From Edaphochlamys debaryana (lineage: Eukaryota; Chlorophyta; Chlorophyceae; Chlamydomonadales): a DNA stretch of 64,000 nt. Below are positions 1 to 20,049 of this stretch, piece by piece (the stretch's first letter is position 1; each line of letters opens with the position of its first letter). The position numbers and the translations under genes were made by a program. The DNA is taken from the NCBI GenBank assembly GCA_016858145.1, contig JAEHOE010000169.1:124001-188000 (forward strand), given 5' to 3'. The notes beneath the pieces were generated by a model, which was not told where the DNA came from, did not search any database, and was given only the letters and a program-made list of their open reading frames with translations.

Positions 1-3000
1 CCTCCCCCGGCCCCCCGCCCCCCGCCCTGCGCCTGAGCTGCGTGGCGCTGGTGGCACTGCTCGACCCCCCCCGCGAGGAGGCCGTGCGGGCGGTGCACGT
101 GGCGCACGCGGCGGGGATCACGGTCAAGATGATTACGGGTGGGGGGGGGGAGAGGGGGAGGGATCAGGGGAATGGAGCTTGGGGGATGCAGTTTCGCTTG
201 GGTGCGAGAGGGGTTAGCAGATAGCGGTCCTGCGGGGATAGCCAAATGTTGCAGGAAGGCCCAATGTCGCTTCCCAATCTTAGCACCGCACGTTTCCCCT
301 TTCCCCCCCAGGCGATCACGCGCTGACGGCCCTGGCCATTGGCAAGATGCTGGGCCTTGCGGGCAACGGCAGAGTGGTGAGAAGGGCAGGATGCCATGTA
401 TGGTTATGGCAGGGAGTACCGGAAGTGGCACATGCATTACCAGCAGAATGGACAAGACTGATATCCATTCCTCGACGCCTGACAGCTCCCCTCTGCCCCT
501 TCCCCCCCCCTCCAGATCACTGGCCCCGAGCTGGATGCGACCAACGACGAGGCGCTCCGTCACCTGGTGTCGGACTGCAACGTGTTCGCACGCACCTCCC
601 CCGAGAACAAGCTGCGGATCGTGCAGGCGCTGCAGGTGGGGGGGAGGAGGGACGGGAAGGGCGCGCGGAGGGAGGTTTGGGACAGACCCACATCACACCC
701 CCGACCCACATCACCAGTTCCCCGACCCACATCACCAATTCGCTCGCTTCTCCCCCCCCTCCTCACCTCCCCTTTCCCCCGCTAACCCAGGCCAACCGCC
801 AGGTGGTTGCCATGACGGGCGACGGAGTGAACGACGCCCCCGCGCTCAAGGCGGCGGACGTGGGCGTGGCCATGGGGATCACGGGGACGGACGTGGCCAA
901 GGAGGTGTGTCTTGGGGGAGGGGGTAGCAGGATTAACTAACGGGGCATATGTGAAGGGCGGACAGTACGACCAGGCCAAACCATGTGCAGACCCAAGGAG
1001 CTCAAGCCTGGTCCTGCCCCCGCTGCCCCCCATCTCTCCCCCCCCGCAGGCTGCCAAGATGGTCCTGGCCGATGACAACTTTGCGACCATCATTGCGGCG
1101 GTGCGCGAGGGGCGCCGCGTGTGGGACAACATCAGGAAGATCCTCATCTTCAACCTGCCAGTCAACCTGGCGCAGGTGGGGAGGGAGGGGGGGGGAAAGG
1201 GGACTGGGAGGGGGAACAGGACTAAAGGAGGCTGAGGGTAGGGAAGGGAGGGGCGCTGCTCGCTGCCGGCGGGGGTCACAAGCAGGGGACCTTGAGGCGT
1301 GGGAGCAAGTGGGGGACGCGGCATGCCCCGGGCTACCGTGCTCCATGGGAGGAGGGAGGGGGAGGGCATTGCTGGTTGAAGAGCAAAAAGGCCCTGTCGG
1401 CTTCTGCCTAGGTCGCCAGATTCCCGCATGCCAAGGCGTGCTTGTAGTGGCCAGTACCGCCTCGCAGTCCCCATGGCGTCCCAGCTGTTGGCTTTGAGTA
1501 CCACCAAAGCCTGGGCTCCTGACGCTGTTTCCAAACCTGCTGCCTGCCCCCTTCCTCCTCCCCCGCACCCCCACCTGCACCCAGGGCACGTCGGTGCTCT
1601 ACTCGTACATCCTGGGCATAGATGACCCCCCGCTCACAGCGCTGCAGGTGGGGGTGGGGAGGCCTGTGGGATGGAGGGAGGCGTGCGCTTGGGGAGGCGT
1701 GGCTGCTGGTGAAAGGCGCCAAAGTAACTACCATTTCTTGGAGGAGTCGCGGCTTGAAGCTGGGATGGGCAAGGCAGCCTACTTCTGGGCCAGGCGGCAC
1801 GTGGCGCCTGAGCTCTACACGTATGGCAGAGCTGTGTTGCTAGGTCTTCGGATGGAGCTCTGTGCTTTGTGTTCAGCTCTTGCTCACGATTGCGAGCGAG
1901 TCACCCCGGCTCTGCATAGCCGACCGATCCCATGCGGCCCCCTCTGCCCTTCATCTATCCGTCAGATTCTGCTCGTGAACCTCGTGACGTCGGTGACCCT
2001 GGGCCTGGCCCTTGCCGCCGAGCCCCCCGAGCCGGGCGTCATGCAGCGGCCCCCCCGCCGCGCCGGCAAGCGCCTGGTTGGGAAGCTGCTGCTCTGGCGC
2101 ATGGTCTTTGTGTGCCACATCATTGACATTCTGGTGAGGGAAAGAATGGGGGAAGAGGGGTGCTTTATTTCCGGTGCATTGAAGAGCGGAAGGGGACAGG
2201 GGTGCCACGTCATCAATGTGCTGGTGGGTACCACGGGGAGGAGGGGGGGGAGGGGGGAGGGGGAGGTAGGGAGAGGGGAGGTACTGTTTTGGGAGGGGGA
2301 CGTAGGGGACGTAGGTGAAAGGGTGTGAGTGGCGCTCGCCCTTCTAGCCTTATAGGATAAGTCTGGTAAGGTCGTCACAAGGCATGACAGGTTCGATGCG
2401 GCCAGGAGGCCAGCCACTGAGGGATCTGTCCCTGAAGTTCCTCTCCCACGAACCGCTGCAAACGCTCTTCCCTTCGTTCGCTCCCCCCCTGACGCCCCCC
2501 CCCAGGTGATTGGCATGTACCACTGGGCCGGCAACACGGGCCTCTCGCTGTCCCGGCAGCGCGCAGAGGCGTTCAACGTGCTGGTCGGCTGCCAGGCAAG
2601 TGCTGTACGGCAGGCGCCGTACATGCATGCCGTACGGAAGCCTCTGCAAGCGCAGTGCGGAGCTATCCGCCCCGCTCCGTCCGCTTAGCATGGGTGTTGA
2701 CCCCACGCGCTCCTCACGCACCTCCTCCTCGGCTTCCTTCCTCCCACGGCTCTCTGTCGCCCAAGTGCTCGACCTCACTCCCAGCTACTTATCACCGCTT
2801 ACCTTGACTTCCTGCGCCTCTCTACTTGGTCCCCCACCCCACGCGCACGCAGGTCACCTACTTCCTGAGCTGCCGCTTCATCAAGCTCGCCTCCTTCCAC
2901 CCCCGCGTGCTCAAGGGCAACCCCTGGATGTGGCTGGCCCTGGCACTAACGCTGGGACTCATGGTGGGTCGGCGGTTGACCGTTGGGCGGTTGGGCCGTT

Positions 3001-4031
3001 GGGAGGTTGGGCGGGGCCCGCCTGGGCTGCATGTGCCGAGGTTCCAAAACAGTAACAGCTGCGGTAACCACCATGCTTGCTCCCTCTGCAGCCCTTCATC
3101 ACCTACGTCCCCGGCGTCAACCACTTCTTCCACATGAGCGGGATGACCGGCGTGCAGGTGAGGGGATGGGGAGGGGTATGGGGGGAGGGCAGGAGGGGGC
3201 AGAAGGGGGCAGGAGAGGCCCCGACGGAGGGGCCCCGAAGCCCCGACTATGCGAGGGGCCGGCGCACGGGTGCATGGGGCGGGGGGCTGGCATGCATGAG
3301 TGGCTCCGAGGCCTGAGATGCTCCGTACGTTCCGTACGGGCAAGTCTTTGAGAGGCCTCTCCCGCCCTGCCTCAATCCGACTCCGCCCTAGTCGGGTTTG
3401 GAGGGCGGGAGGGCAGAGGCCAGATTCCGCTGCTTGACCTGACCCCGCCCTCACTCGTGGGAGCCACAACTCGTCACAGCCACCACTGCACCTACCTTGA
3501 GAATCTGACCTGCTTCAACCCCTGTGCCCGACCCTGCAGTGGGCCCGCGTGGTGGTGTGCATGGCGGTGGTCTTCGTGGTGGTGGAGATCGAGAAGGCGC
3601 TGGTGGACCCGCTCTTCATGCCCATTCTGCGGCCCGTGTTTGCCTGGCTGGAAAACCACACGCCCGAATGGCTCTCGGTCGGGCCCAAGCGCGTCGGGCA
3701 GCGGCTGCGGCAGTGCATGCCGCCGGCTTGCGGCGGCGGGGGCAAGGAGGTGGACGGCGAGGAAGGCGCTGCAGCGGGCGGCGGGGGCAAGGAGGTGGAC
3801 AGCTCTGGCGCGGGCGGCGGCGCAGCGGCTGGCGGCGCAGTGGGCAGTGGCGCAGCGGGAGGGCGCGGCGGCGCCGTCAGGCGGCACTCGCACCTGGCGG
3901 AGGCGCTGGGCCGCCGCGGCAGCAGCGGTCTGGGTTCGCCCGTGTCGCCGGGGGCAATGGCGCGTGGCGGCTCGGCCGCAGCGCCCATGGGCCCCTCGAG
4001 CGCGGACGCCGGAGCGGGGGAGCCCGTGTAG
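1..4031 (+). CDS. P-type cation-transporting ATPase, copy 1 (3' part; 5' end beyond window)
   Basis: Integral-membrane pump that uses ATP to move cations. This is the C-terminal part of the second ATPase in the window and shares its exon plan. Exons: 1-138, 312-376, 516-635, 791-904, 1050-1175, 1585-1647, 1966-2133, 2506-2595, 2853-2963, 3092-3157, 3540-4031; all join in frame. Visible motifs are MITGD (across the first intron), TGDGVNDAP, the KMVLADDNF hinge helix, and the M5-M10 membrane region with [13 protein letters not shown]. The phosphorylation site (DKTGT) would lie to the left of the window. The TGDGVND and PEGLPA-type features (the latter seen in copy 2) point to the P2 group. The ion is not determined; Ca2+ or Na+ are possible. 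The intron at 2596-2852 has a GC donor. The last exon codes for a Gly/Ala-rich tail unlike that of copy 2. Confidence 0.9.
1..4031 (+). repeat. Left arm of inverted duplication (ATPase genes)
   Basis: This arm is the reverse-complement partner of roughly 6324-10150. Exons pair one to one in order and size for all the internal exons. The intron at 139-311 is 173 bp and reads identically to 9840-10012 on the other strand. Introns further toward the centre differ in length (for example 409 versus 269 bp, 128 versus 263 bp and 382 versus 205 bp), and the terminal exons no longer align. Similarity therefore falls toward the centre of the palindrome. The duplication may continue beyond the left edge. 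Confidence 0.9.
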
Positions 4032-6323
4032 TGTGGGGCTTAAGAACAGGGGTGCCAGCAGGCAAGCGAGTGCGCAAGGGGCACGGCCCGGGGAACCAGT
4101 GGTGTGGGGGACGATGCGCGGGCGGGCGCCCTGTTGGGCGAGGGGGTGGGGAGAGATAGTGGATGGGAGTGTGAGGGGGCGGGGCGCATAGGAGGAAGAA
4201 GAAGACAGGAGAGGGAGTGTGTTAGGTTGGGGCCAAACTTGAGCGCCTGGAGCAGGGTGAGAACGCACTGGGCCCGTTTGGGATGCGACTGGGCGTTGTG
4301 TTAGGCAACGACTGGGCGTTGTGTTAGGCAACGACTGGGCGTTGTGTTAGGCAACGACTGGGCGTTGTGTTAGGCAACGACTGGGCGTTGTGTGTGTGGG
4401 GCGCGGGGCTCTGGCCAGGGTTGTTTGGTCGTTGTGCGCCCGCCTGCATGGCCCCGCGCATGCTGGGGCCTGCACCAGCGCCGTTGCATAGATTGCACGT
4501 TGCTGTTCGATACCATAGATACTGTTTGATACTCGACCCCTTTCCAGTGGGAGACCGCAGCTTACCATCGCATTGCAGGGGGTGCACTTCTGCATCCGCA
4601 TTGCGCGCCGCGGCCCTGAGGGGTCGGGAGCTCGGGACCCCGGCAAGCCCAGGATGGGCAGAGACCAGGTGGTGACCTGGTGCAACCATAGCTATCTAGG
4701 GCAAGCACACATTGTGTGGCTCGCTCAGAGGTTCTTCGAGAGGGGCTGATGAAGGCGCACTTCACATCTTGTGGCAGGCTGCTGAGTCTGGTCTCCGGGT
4801 ACTGTGTGCTGTGCGCCTGATGGCGCAGGCAGGAGTGGACAGTGTGCTCTAGCATCTCGACTTCTCGAGTTCCACCAGTGCCATACCTCCCGCCTCGCTC
4901 TCCAAATCTGAGTTGTGCACCAATGCCCCCCCTCCAAACTTGGATTTATCTTCCAGCATATAGAGCATACAGCCTTCCCGCATCAGCGACACGTGGGCGC
5001 GGCGAGTGTCAGCCGGCACATGGGCTTACAAAATCGTGCGGTATATCAGTATAGTCCGGCCAAGGATCCCGCCCGCGGCATGGCGCGCCCTTGTCATCCC
5101 GATCACTTCTTAAGCACTTCGGACTCCTCCCCCAAGAACAAGCCCGACTCGCTTTCAGCAGCCCCCTTGCGGGTTCACATGCACCCCACTGCACTCCCGC
5201 GGCCCAAGCGTCAAGATGCACCGGCACAGTAACTACGCACAAGCGAGGCCTGACACATGCCTTCGTTCCCTGCATGCACGCCCTCCAAGCCCCGCGCAAA
5301 CCAGCAGGTCCCGGCCTCCCGGGGCCGCCTGTGAATCTGTCGCCAAAGGCACGTGCACATCGTAGCTAACTCACACTACTATCGTAGCTACCCCAAGCAA
5401 CCTGTTCATATTTGGTGAGGGGCCGGTCCAGTTCTGGCAGCGGCCGGCTTCCTTGACCTTTGCCACATCACGTGAACACCAAGTACGTATCTTGTAAGAG
5501 CAACGGCACCATGATCAGATCAGAGATCAACCCTGATCAACCGCGAGGAGGCTTCAGTATCAGGGATACACCTGATGATGAGTACGACATCTGCCCTGCA
5601 AGCGTCCAATCATGAAAGCCCGCCCCGCCCCAGGCAGCTCTCAGAAGCCTAAGCCAAACCACCGTGCTCCTCCCACCGACAAGCTCCTCTCCTCTTATGC
5701 TTTGGACACGGATACAGTTAATGGACCACATCCCACAAGCAACGTAACGCGTGAATCCCGATCCTGTGCCCAAGAAGTTGACCCCCCCCACCGCCTGCTT
5801 GGGCTCCTGCCTAATGAAACAACTATCCTAAGTAGGATTAAGTTCAGCCCATTCACCACCATAGCCCGCCTCGAAACCGCCCCTCAGAGCTAGCCGCCCC
5901 TCAGCAGAAGCGGGGGCCCGTCCGCATGCACCACCATATGCACCGTCGTCTGCGCATGACACCCTCCGCCTAGAGCCACCTACCTACACCGTCCCTTTTC
6001 CGCCCGTCCTCCGCCCGGGTCGGTGGCTCCGAAAGCGCCCCTCACACGCATGCATGCAGTGCACCTCTGCGGCGCATCCTTCCAGCAGCACCCGCCATCG
6101 CCAAGGCATTGGGAGCACGCTGCTTTCCACCTCGCTTGACCCCCTCCACTCCTGCTCCCTTCCACCCCTATCGATGCATGCCGCCCTCGCCCCTCCTCCT
6201 GCGCCCAGGCCCTCCAACATGTCCTGCACCAGCCCCTCCCGGCCCGCTTGCCCGCTCCTCCTCCTCTCCCCCACCACGCCACCTCTCCACCCCATCCCCG
6301 TCATGCCCTTCTCCTCTCGCCCC
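4032..6323. other. Spacer between convergent ATPase genes
   Basis: About 2.3 kb separate the two stop codons and should contain both 3' untranslated regions. I found a 23-bp minisatellite (4287-4396) and no convincing exon. No TGTAA signal was found close after either stop codon, so the transcript ends are not placed. Confidence 0.6.
4287..4396. repeat. 23-bp tandem repeat, about 4.8 copies
   Basis: The unit GACTGGGCGTTGTGTTAGGC plus AAC repeats head to tail at 4287, 4310, 4333 and 4356, with a partial fifth copy from 4379. The four full copies are identical. Each unit contains the self-complementary pair GTTG/CAAC and may fold. It lies about 260 bp past the stop codon of ATPase copy 1, possibly inside its 3' untranslated region. 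Confidence 0.95.
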
Positions 6324-13715
<7,392 letters not shown>

Positions 13716-14867
13716 GAGAAGCGCTAGTGTTGTTTTTTATGTAGGGCAAAAGCGGGGGTCGAAGCAGAGCGTCTCCAACAGGTAGCCTCGCACGCTCGCG
13801 TCGAATGGAAGCTCGCGCCCTCGTGTATCCCTAATGTTTGGTGTTGATTGTGCGAACTGAAAAAGCTGGGCGTAATGGGCCGACGAGGCTCATATCGGCA
13901 GCGGGGCGCACGACAGAGTCCTGAGTTGAACCGTCAGGCACGCGAGGAGCTGTCGGGCGGTTCGCACCCATAGCTGCCCCCGCGCACGCGGCCCGTCCTT
14001 GCGTTTCTGCGCCTGTATACTTCATTTCGCACGAAGGAACGGGCCCGCATTGCAATGGCATAATAAGGATCATCAGAGTCGGCCACACGGGCGCCATGTC
14101 ACTTACGCGAAACGCACGTGAGGGACCCTTACCCAACTTACCCAGCTACCACCAGGCCATTCGAATCAATAACACGCATATAACAGTCTTACTGTACCTG
14201 CGGAGGTATTACCAGGGCCGGCCCCGAGTCGCGCCCCTCCCGCCACTCCCTACAGTCCCCGCACCGCATCACGGCCCAGCCACGCGCTTTCAGCACCACT
14301 CCCCAGCCTTCCCCGCCGCCTCCCCACTACCCCACACAGACCTCCTCATCGCCGCTGCCCGTCCCGCACCTGCAGGCCTCAGCCCAGGCGGCAGTTGCTG
14401 CGGCGGCGGACTCCTGACTGCTGAGTCGGTCGGTCGGGTCAGAGGAGTCAGGGGCGAGACACATTACACAGGCTGATGCCAATGTCACCCCTCCGCCTCA
14501 TTCCACCGCAGCTGACTGCCCCAGCCCTCCCCACGTCCCCACTCCCCAGGCCTCAGCCTTCCCTCGCCAGACACTACCTGTCCAGAGCAGACAGCAATCC
14601 AGGGTTGAGGGTCAACGGCACACCCTCTAGCCCAGCGAAACGCTGTACGGTACCGCGTCGGCCCATGCCCACTTGGGCAGGAAGGGGAGAGAAGTGATGT
14701 GGGCTTGGGGCAGCCTTTCGTGGCATGCGGACATGCGGGGCAGAACCCCCGCCCTCCCCCCTGCAATGCCCGTACCATGCAGTGCATAAGCCGGAGGGTC
14801 GACAAGCGGTGGGCCGCGCAAGTGTTACACTGTGTCTCATAGGGCAGCGTGTGCGCTTCTTAGCCGG
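13716..14867. other. Intergenic, 5' side of ATPase copy 2
   Basis: This stretch holds the upstream region of the ATPase that starts at 13715. No exon could be supported. It is less C-run rich than the introns and has no recognisable RNA gene. Confidence 0.5.
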
Positions 14868-15296
14868 TACCGTAGTGCCACGCTGGATTCGTGACACCGG
14901 GTTCGTGAAAATCACGAATCCGGTGGCGGGGCTGAATGGGCACTGGGGGCTGAGCGTGGCTGCCACGAAACCCCATGCACATTGGACCCAAGCACGCAGG
15001 GACTACCGGTAGACAGGCCATTCACGCTCACAGGGTTTCGGGTGGATTAAGCATGTTCAAAGCTTGCGACAGACGTTAGCGTGCGCGGTTGCACTAACGG
15101 TGCCAGTGGGGGGCTGCAGCTGAGCGCGCTCGGGAGGGATCTGGGGACCGTTTCACGAAACCGGCGTCAGGGACAACAATGTGGGCTGGCCTTTGGCAAG
15201 GGCATTCACGAAACGCTGTGCTATCAAGTCAAATCTCAGGGCGTGTTTTCTGTATCACGAAGCCACGTATCACGAATCCAGCGTGGCACTACGGTA
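14868..15296. mobile_element. MITE-like element with 27-bp terminal inverted repeats
   Basis: Positions 14868-14894 (TACCGTAGTGCCACGCTGGA then TTCGTGA) are the exact reverse complement of 15270-15296. The 429-bp element has no coding capacity. Short internal hairpins occur (for example TTCGTGAAAATCACGAA at about 14911). No clear target-site duplication flanks it, so the superfamily and exact ends are uncertain. The structure fits a non-autonomous DNA transposon. Confidence 0.6.
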
Positions 15297-15948
15297 TCAC
15301 TCCGCCACCCTAAGCCCCCGTCCCGGAGCCAAGCCACGCGAAGCAGTGAGCCAATACTAGTACCCACATTACTCAGCCCAACAGAGCGGTGTCCGCAAGA
15401 TCCGTGTTTCTGTTCTTGAGGATAATGCACCCCAACAACAACTCCCTCCTTTCGGGCCAGGAAACGGCCCAAATTCTGCGGTCCGTGACGCCTCGTGAGG
15501 GCAGCAAAACTGGAGCGGGCCGACGGCGCACGTTCAAAGATATCAAGAGAGAATGGTTTGGACCGCTTGTCCCCCAACGGCCCCCTCCCGCACATGGAGC
15601 GCATGTCATGCCCTTGTCTTGCTCCACTGCGCAGAGGTGTCCTTGCCTTGATGCCTCTTGATGGTTGATGCTGCCGGTCGACCCGCACCGTCAGCACTTA
15701 TTGCGCCAGAATGCACGATTGCTCCTGGCCACACATGTGCTCTACAACCCGGCTCATTGCACACACCCTCCCACGGCTTCATTGCCCGGCTCACCACTGA
15801 GCTATGCTAACTGCATTTCGGTCCGACCATTTCATGCACCCTGCCACTCTTACGCACACAACGCATTTGTCCTTATTTGAGCCCACCCGGGCTGCCCGCG
15901 ACCAACTCAATCTTCCCGGCAGTATCCCGGCCCGGGCTATGCAGCGGG
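15297..15948. other. Intergenic, 3' side of the STAND gene
   Basis: This lies downstream of the STAND ATPase stop codon and should include its 3' untranslated region. I saw no TGTAA (TTACA on this strand) near the stop and no other gene. Confidence 0.5.
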
Positions 15949-18900
15949 TCAAGCGGTGCGGCCCTCTATCCACGCCAGCACCAGCAACACGTACCGCAAA
16001 GCCGGCGCGGTGTCCGCGGCTCCTGCCGATGGCGCCCTCCCCGCCTCCGCTCCCCGGCCCTGCATGCGGTCGCGCAGCGCCCTGCACGCCCCCCGCAGCT
16101 CCCCCAGGAGCCCCAGCGACTCAACGAAGCCACACAGCTCCCCGGCAGTTACGGCAGCCGCCAGCGCCTCCAGCGGCCCCCCGGAGGAGAGCGCCCCTGC
16201 CGCTGCCCCTGCCTCGGCCCCGCCTCCCTCCGCCTGCCCCACCTGCTCCAGCAGCCTCAGCGCTTGGCTGATGTGTGGCAGGCGCTCCCGCGCCGCCACC
16301 AGCGCCACCCGCCCCTCCGCGCCACCCGGCCCGCAGCGCCCGTGCGCCGCCGCCCACGCGCCCACACGGGACAGCGTGTGGCCCACGAACCGGCCCTCAG
16401 CCTCGGACAGAGCCTGGGCGCTGCACAGGGCCAGCGCCTCCTGCCGTACGGTGCTGTGCATGTCGTACACGTGCGGGTACGGCACGTCCAGAACGTGGTG
16501 CCGTACGAGGGTGGCCAGCATCCCGTGCGCCCCGCAGGGCCCTGCGCTGAGTCCCAGCACCGCCGCTGCGGCCTCGTCGTCAAAGGCCGTTGGGAGCACC
16601 GCCAGCTGCGACGCGGCCCGGAGCTGGTCGGGGGGCAGGCGGGCGAGCGAGAGGCGCACCACGGCCCGGGTGCGGTCGGGAGGGCTGGGCTCCGCGGCCC
16701 CGGGGGAGCAGTCGAGCTCGGCCAGGTCCTGTGAGGGGAGGGGGGGAGAGCGGGGGCGGAGGTGATGGTGGGTGGAGGACAGGGTGGGCGGCACAGAGGG
16801 GTGGCTGCAGACGGGATACAGCGCTTTCTGGAGTCATAGCCCCACGACGCACCGCCGTCTCTCACCGTCAGTGCGAGGCGTCCCGACGTAAGGCCCTCCG
16901 ACGCCAAGATGAGGGCAAGCGGGCTGTGGTGGCACGTTTCTGACACCAAGGAAATCTCCTTTTCCGTCAGAGAGAAGGCCCGCACAAGCTCATACGCAGT
17001 CCGCTGTGTAGCCGGAGATACCGCCACCACTGCCACTGCCCCGCTGCCTGCTCCATCATCCGCTCCGCCACCCTCCTCTTCCAGCCCCAGGGGGACGGTC
17101 GAGGTGGCTATGAGCCGCACTGCCGGAGCTTCCCGCAGCACCTGCAAACATGGATGCAGCACCAAAGGGTGATGTTGTGTGGTTAGTACTTGAGGCATGT
17201 GACACCCCGAGCTTGCTGGCGAGTGCTCACCCCGCGCAGCACTGTCCGCAGAGCCTCCGCCGCCTCTGGCTGAGACAGGGCGTCCTGAGCGGAGTCCACC
17301 GCGGCACTGAAGGGGCCGTGGGCCGCGGCCCGAGACGAGAGCGCAGCGACCACGTCCGCAGCAGAGGCCTGGGGGCGGGGGGAGGAGTGGACGCTCGGTG
17401 ATACGGAGAGCCACGAGCCCCGCACGGCCGTGTGGGCTTGTCATGGCCACCCCTCCCCAACCGCAATTACCAATACGCCCCGCTCACCGGCCCCGGCCGC
17501 TCCAGCGCTGCGCAGAAGCGCGCCGCCACCTCCGCCCCGCTGCCCACCCCCCGCAGGTCGACCCAGTATCCGCCGGACCGCTGCAGGCAGTTGGCGGCGA
17601 GGCAGGACTTGCCCGCCCCTTCCTGCCCCAGAAGCACCAGCAGCTGAGGTGCGGGGGCCCTGGGAAGGATGGGCCGGTTCCAGCGCCAAACGTAGCTGGG
17701 AGGCGGCAGGGGTGCTTGGCGGGGCAGCGGGGCCGCTTGGCTAGACACCTTGGCGGGACCCGGGCGGGGCACGACACCAAAGTCGACATTCACGAAGCTC
17801 CACGCCAGATCTGAAGCGCCGGGCAGGATGTCCAGGAGCTGTGGCAGGAGCGGCTCGGGGCCAAAGCGGCGGTGCAACTCCCACACGGATACGGTGCCAG
17901 GTTGAACGCAGTCGACTGCTCGCATGAAGTCTGCCTGTCCTCGAGATGTGTCTAGGTCACGTATAATGCATTTGAGCTTGGCTTGCTCTTCCGCCGGCAC
18001 CGCCAGTGACGCTAGGAAGGCGGGAAAGCGCGCCCACCAAGCCTCCCAAGGCACCTCTGCCGCCCCAGCGAAGGTGCGGCGCCAGAAGAGTCGCAGCTCG
18101 GGTTGGCGAATGAGGCGCTGGAGGCTGGGGTCGAGGTGGGAGGCCAGGAGCGCGGAAGCCTGCATGGGACAGGCAGCAACGCAGGCTGTCACACCACTGC
18201 CCTTCACACACCCCTCCCTGCCCTCTCTGCCGCGCCCTCACCGTCTCCAGGGCTGCGTCTGGCCCCGCCGCCATGCCCACTCGCTCTCCGCACACGTCAG
18301 CGCCGGCCAGCACCCGCCGCAGGAGCTGGGGGTCCCGAACCGCCGCCTCGGGGCCGCCCAGCGCACTCAGCAGCTCCCGGGCAGGGGCGGAGGGGTCCTG
18401 GGGGGGAATGGCGACGAGGGCGTGCGGCTTGCATACAGGTTCACACGCACCCGCCGTGTGCCTTGAGCCTCAACCGGCCACTTGCAGCTTCCCCTGCTCC
18501 GCGACCCTAGCTACCGTGCCCCCCTCCTTCCCTCCTCCCCTCCCCACCCTGTACTGGTCGACCGCCGTCTCCATGACCGCCACCGCCACCTCCGCCATGC
18601 GCCCGCTCGCCTCCGTCGCCCCGGGCGCCGCCTGCTGCAGGCGGGCCGTGAGGTCGCGCAGGGCCAGCGCCAGCGCTCGGAACCGCTCCCGGTCCCCCGC
18701 TGACGTCAGCAGCGGCACAAGGCAGTTGCGGGAGGCGTAGTGGCGAGCGTAGGCGAGCATTGCCTAAGGGGTGATAACCAGCGAGGGGTGAGCGGGCTGC
18801 TAGAGGCCTACGCGGCACACGTGCTTGACACGCGCAAAACACACCGCCCGGACCCCCCCTGCCCCCACCTCGAGCACGTCCTTGGCCTCGTCCACCGCCC

Positions 18901-20049
18901 GCCTAAAGCGCGCCGCCCCCATTTCCGGGGCGTAGGCCGCCAGCACCTCCAGAAACACGCCCGCGCGGTCGCACAGGGCGGCCAGGTTGGCACGGTTGGC
19001 CAGGGCCGCGTCCGCCGTCTCCTGGAGCACACCCACTAGGTAGGCCACCTCGGGGCCTGGGGGTGTGGGGGCGTGAGCGAGGTGTGTGGGTTACGGTCTT
19101 GCGGGCTGGCACCGCGGTCGGCTCGCAAGTCCCCGCCGTCTTCCTCCCCATGGACCTCAGGCGATGGCTCGCGGGCCTTGGGCACTTGCAGAGCCCTTGA
19201 CACTTTCACCAGAGGTCCCATTGACGCCCAGTGCATGTGAAAGATTGTGCAGTTGGGCACAGCCCAAGTGCTTTCTGCGGTGTACCTGGCATGGGCAGGC
19301 CGGCGCCAGCGCCCAGGCGGTCGGGGGAGGAGGCATGGGGCGCCTCGGGCCCTCCGGCGGTGGCTCCGGACGAAAGCGCGGTCTGGGGGCAGTGGCCGGA
19401 CAAGCGGGAGGGAGGAAAGCACAGCGGAAGAGAGTCAGGGGGAGGCGAAGGGAATCTCGAGGCGTGCTTGCGGTACCCGTCACGTGGCGGGAGGGACGCG
19501 CTGAGATGGGCGACAAAGAGCAGAGGGGCACATCGCACATGTGTTGAGGGGCCGCTGGCTCGGCCTGGCCACACGCACTCGCGTGGCCGCACCGCCTCCC
19601 AGGCCCTCCGCCCCCAGCCAGCCACGGGGGCACACGTGTCTGCCCTTCCCCCTCCTCCCACCTGTTCGCTGCCCTCGAGGGGCCAGTCCGAGTCAGCTCG
19701 AAGGAGCCGCTTGGAGTCGAAGGTGCTGAAGAGCCGCCTACGTGACGACGTCGGCCGGTCCTTGCCATCAGTGACGACCGTCGAGGAGGGTGTGAGCACT
19801 CCCTTGCTCGGATGCGTCTGCGAGCACAGCCAGCGCTTTTATAGCAGCTTTGGGGAGCCTCGTCGCGCGCGTGCCGGCGGTAACAAGCTTGCCGGCGCTC
19901 GCATGGCCTGCAGGCCGCTTCGGCACGCCACGCGCCCCGCCAGCGATCAAGCAGAAGAATCGCCTTACCGAAACGGCGTATGAGGTCTTCCCCGTCGACG
20001 AGGAATCGCTGCCCGCAGAGCTCGTCGGCGACGACGCGACACAGCCCAT
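15949..20049 (-). CDS. STAND/NB-ARC-like ATPase with MLKL/HeLo-like N-terminal region (NLR-like)
   Basis: 919 residues from ten exons: 20049-19969, 19817-19662, 19382-19286, 19056-18869, 18763-18548, 18397-18242, 18159-17488, 17368-17231, 17141-16866, 16728-15949 (2760 nt, in frame). It begins MGCVASS, a good N-myristoylation/palmitoylation context, followed by about 100 Ser-rich residues. Residues about 112-225 look like an MLKL/HeLo-type helical bundle. A W..FP..L / VSVWELHRRFGP module follows (about 330-400). The ATPase has a P-loop GQEGAGKS (476-483), a weak Walker B (AAVDS, about 544-548), a sensor strand RLIATST (about 577-583), a GLPL-like CHHSPLAL (638-645), a winged helix, and an MHD-like YDMHSTVRQ (748-756). 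No clear LRR, TPR or WD repeats follow; the last 160 residues are Ala-rich helices. By family knowledge such proteins are regulated switches in defence or cell death. The membrane-acting role is my inference. Confidence 0.75.

Noticed and set aside
15780..15820. tRNA-like D-arm string on the minus strand (TAGCATAGCTCAGTGGTGAGC)
   Set aside because: The 5' half resembles a tRNA D-arm, but no anticodon stem, T-arm (GGTTCGA-type) or acceptor pairing follows at the right distances.
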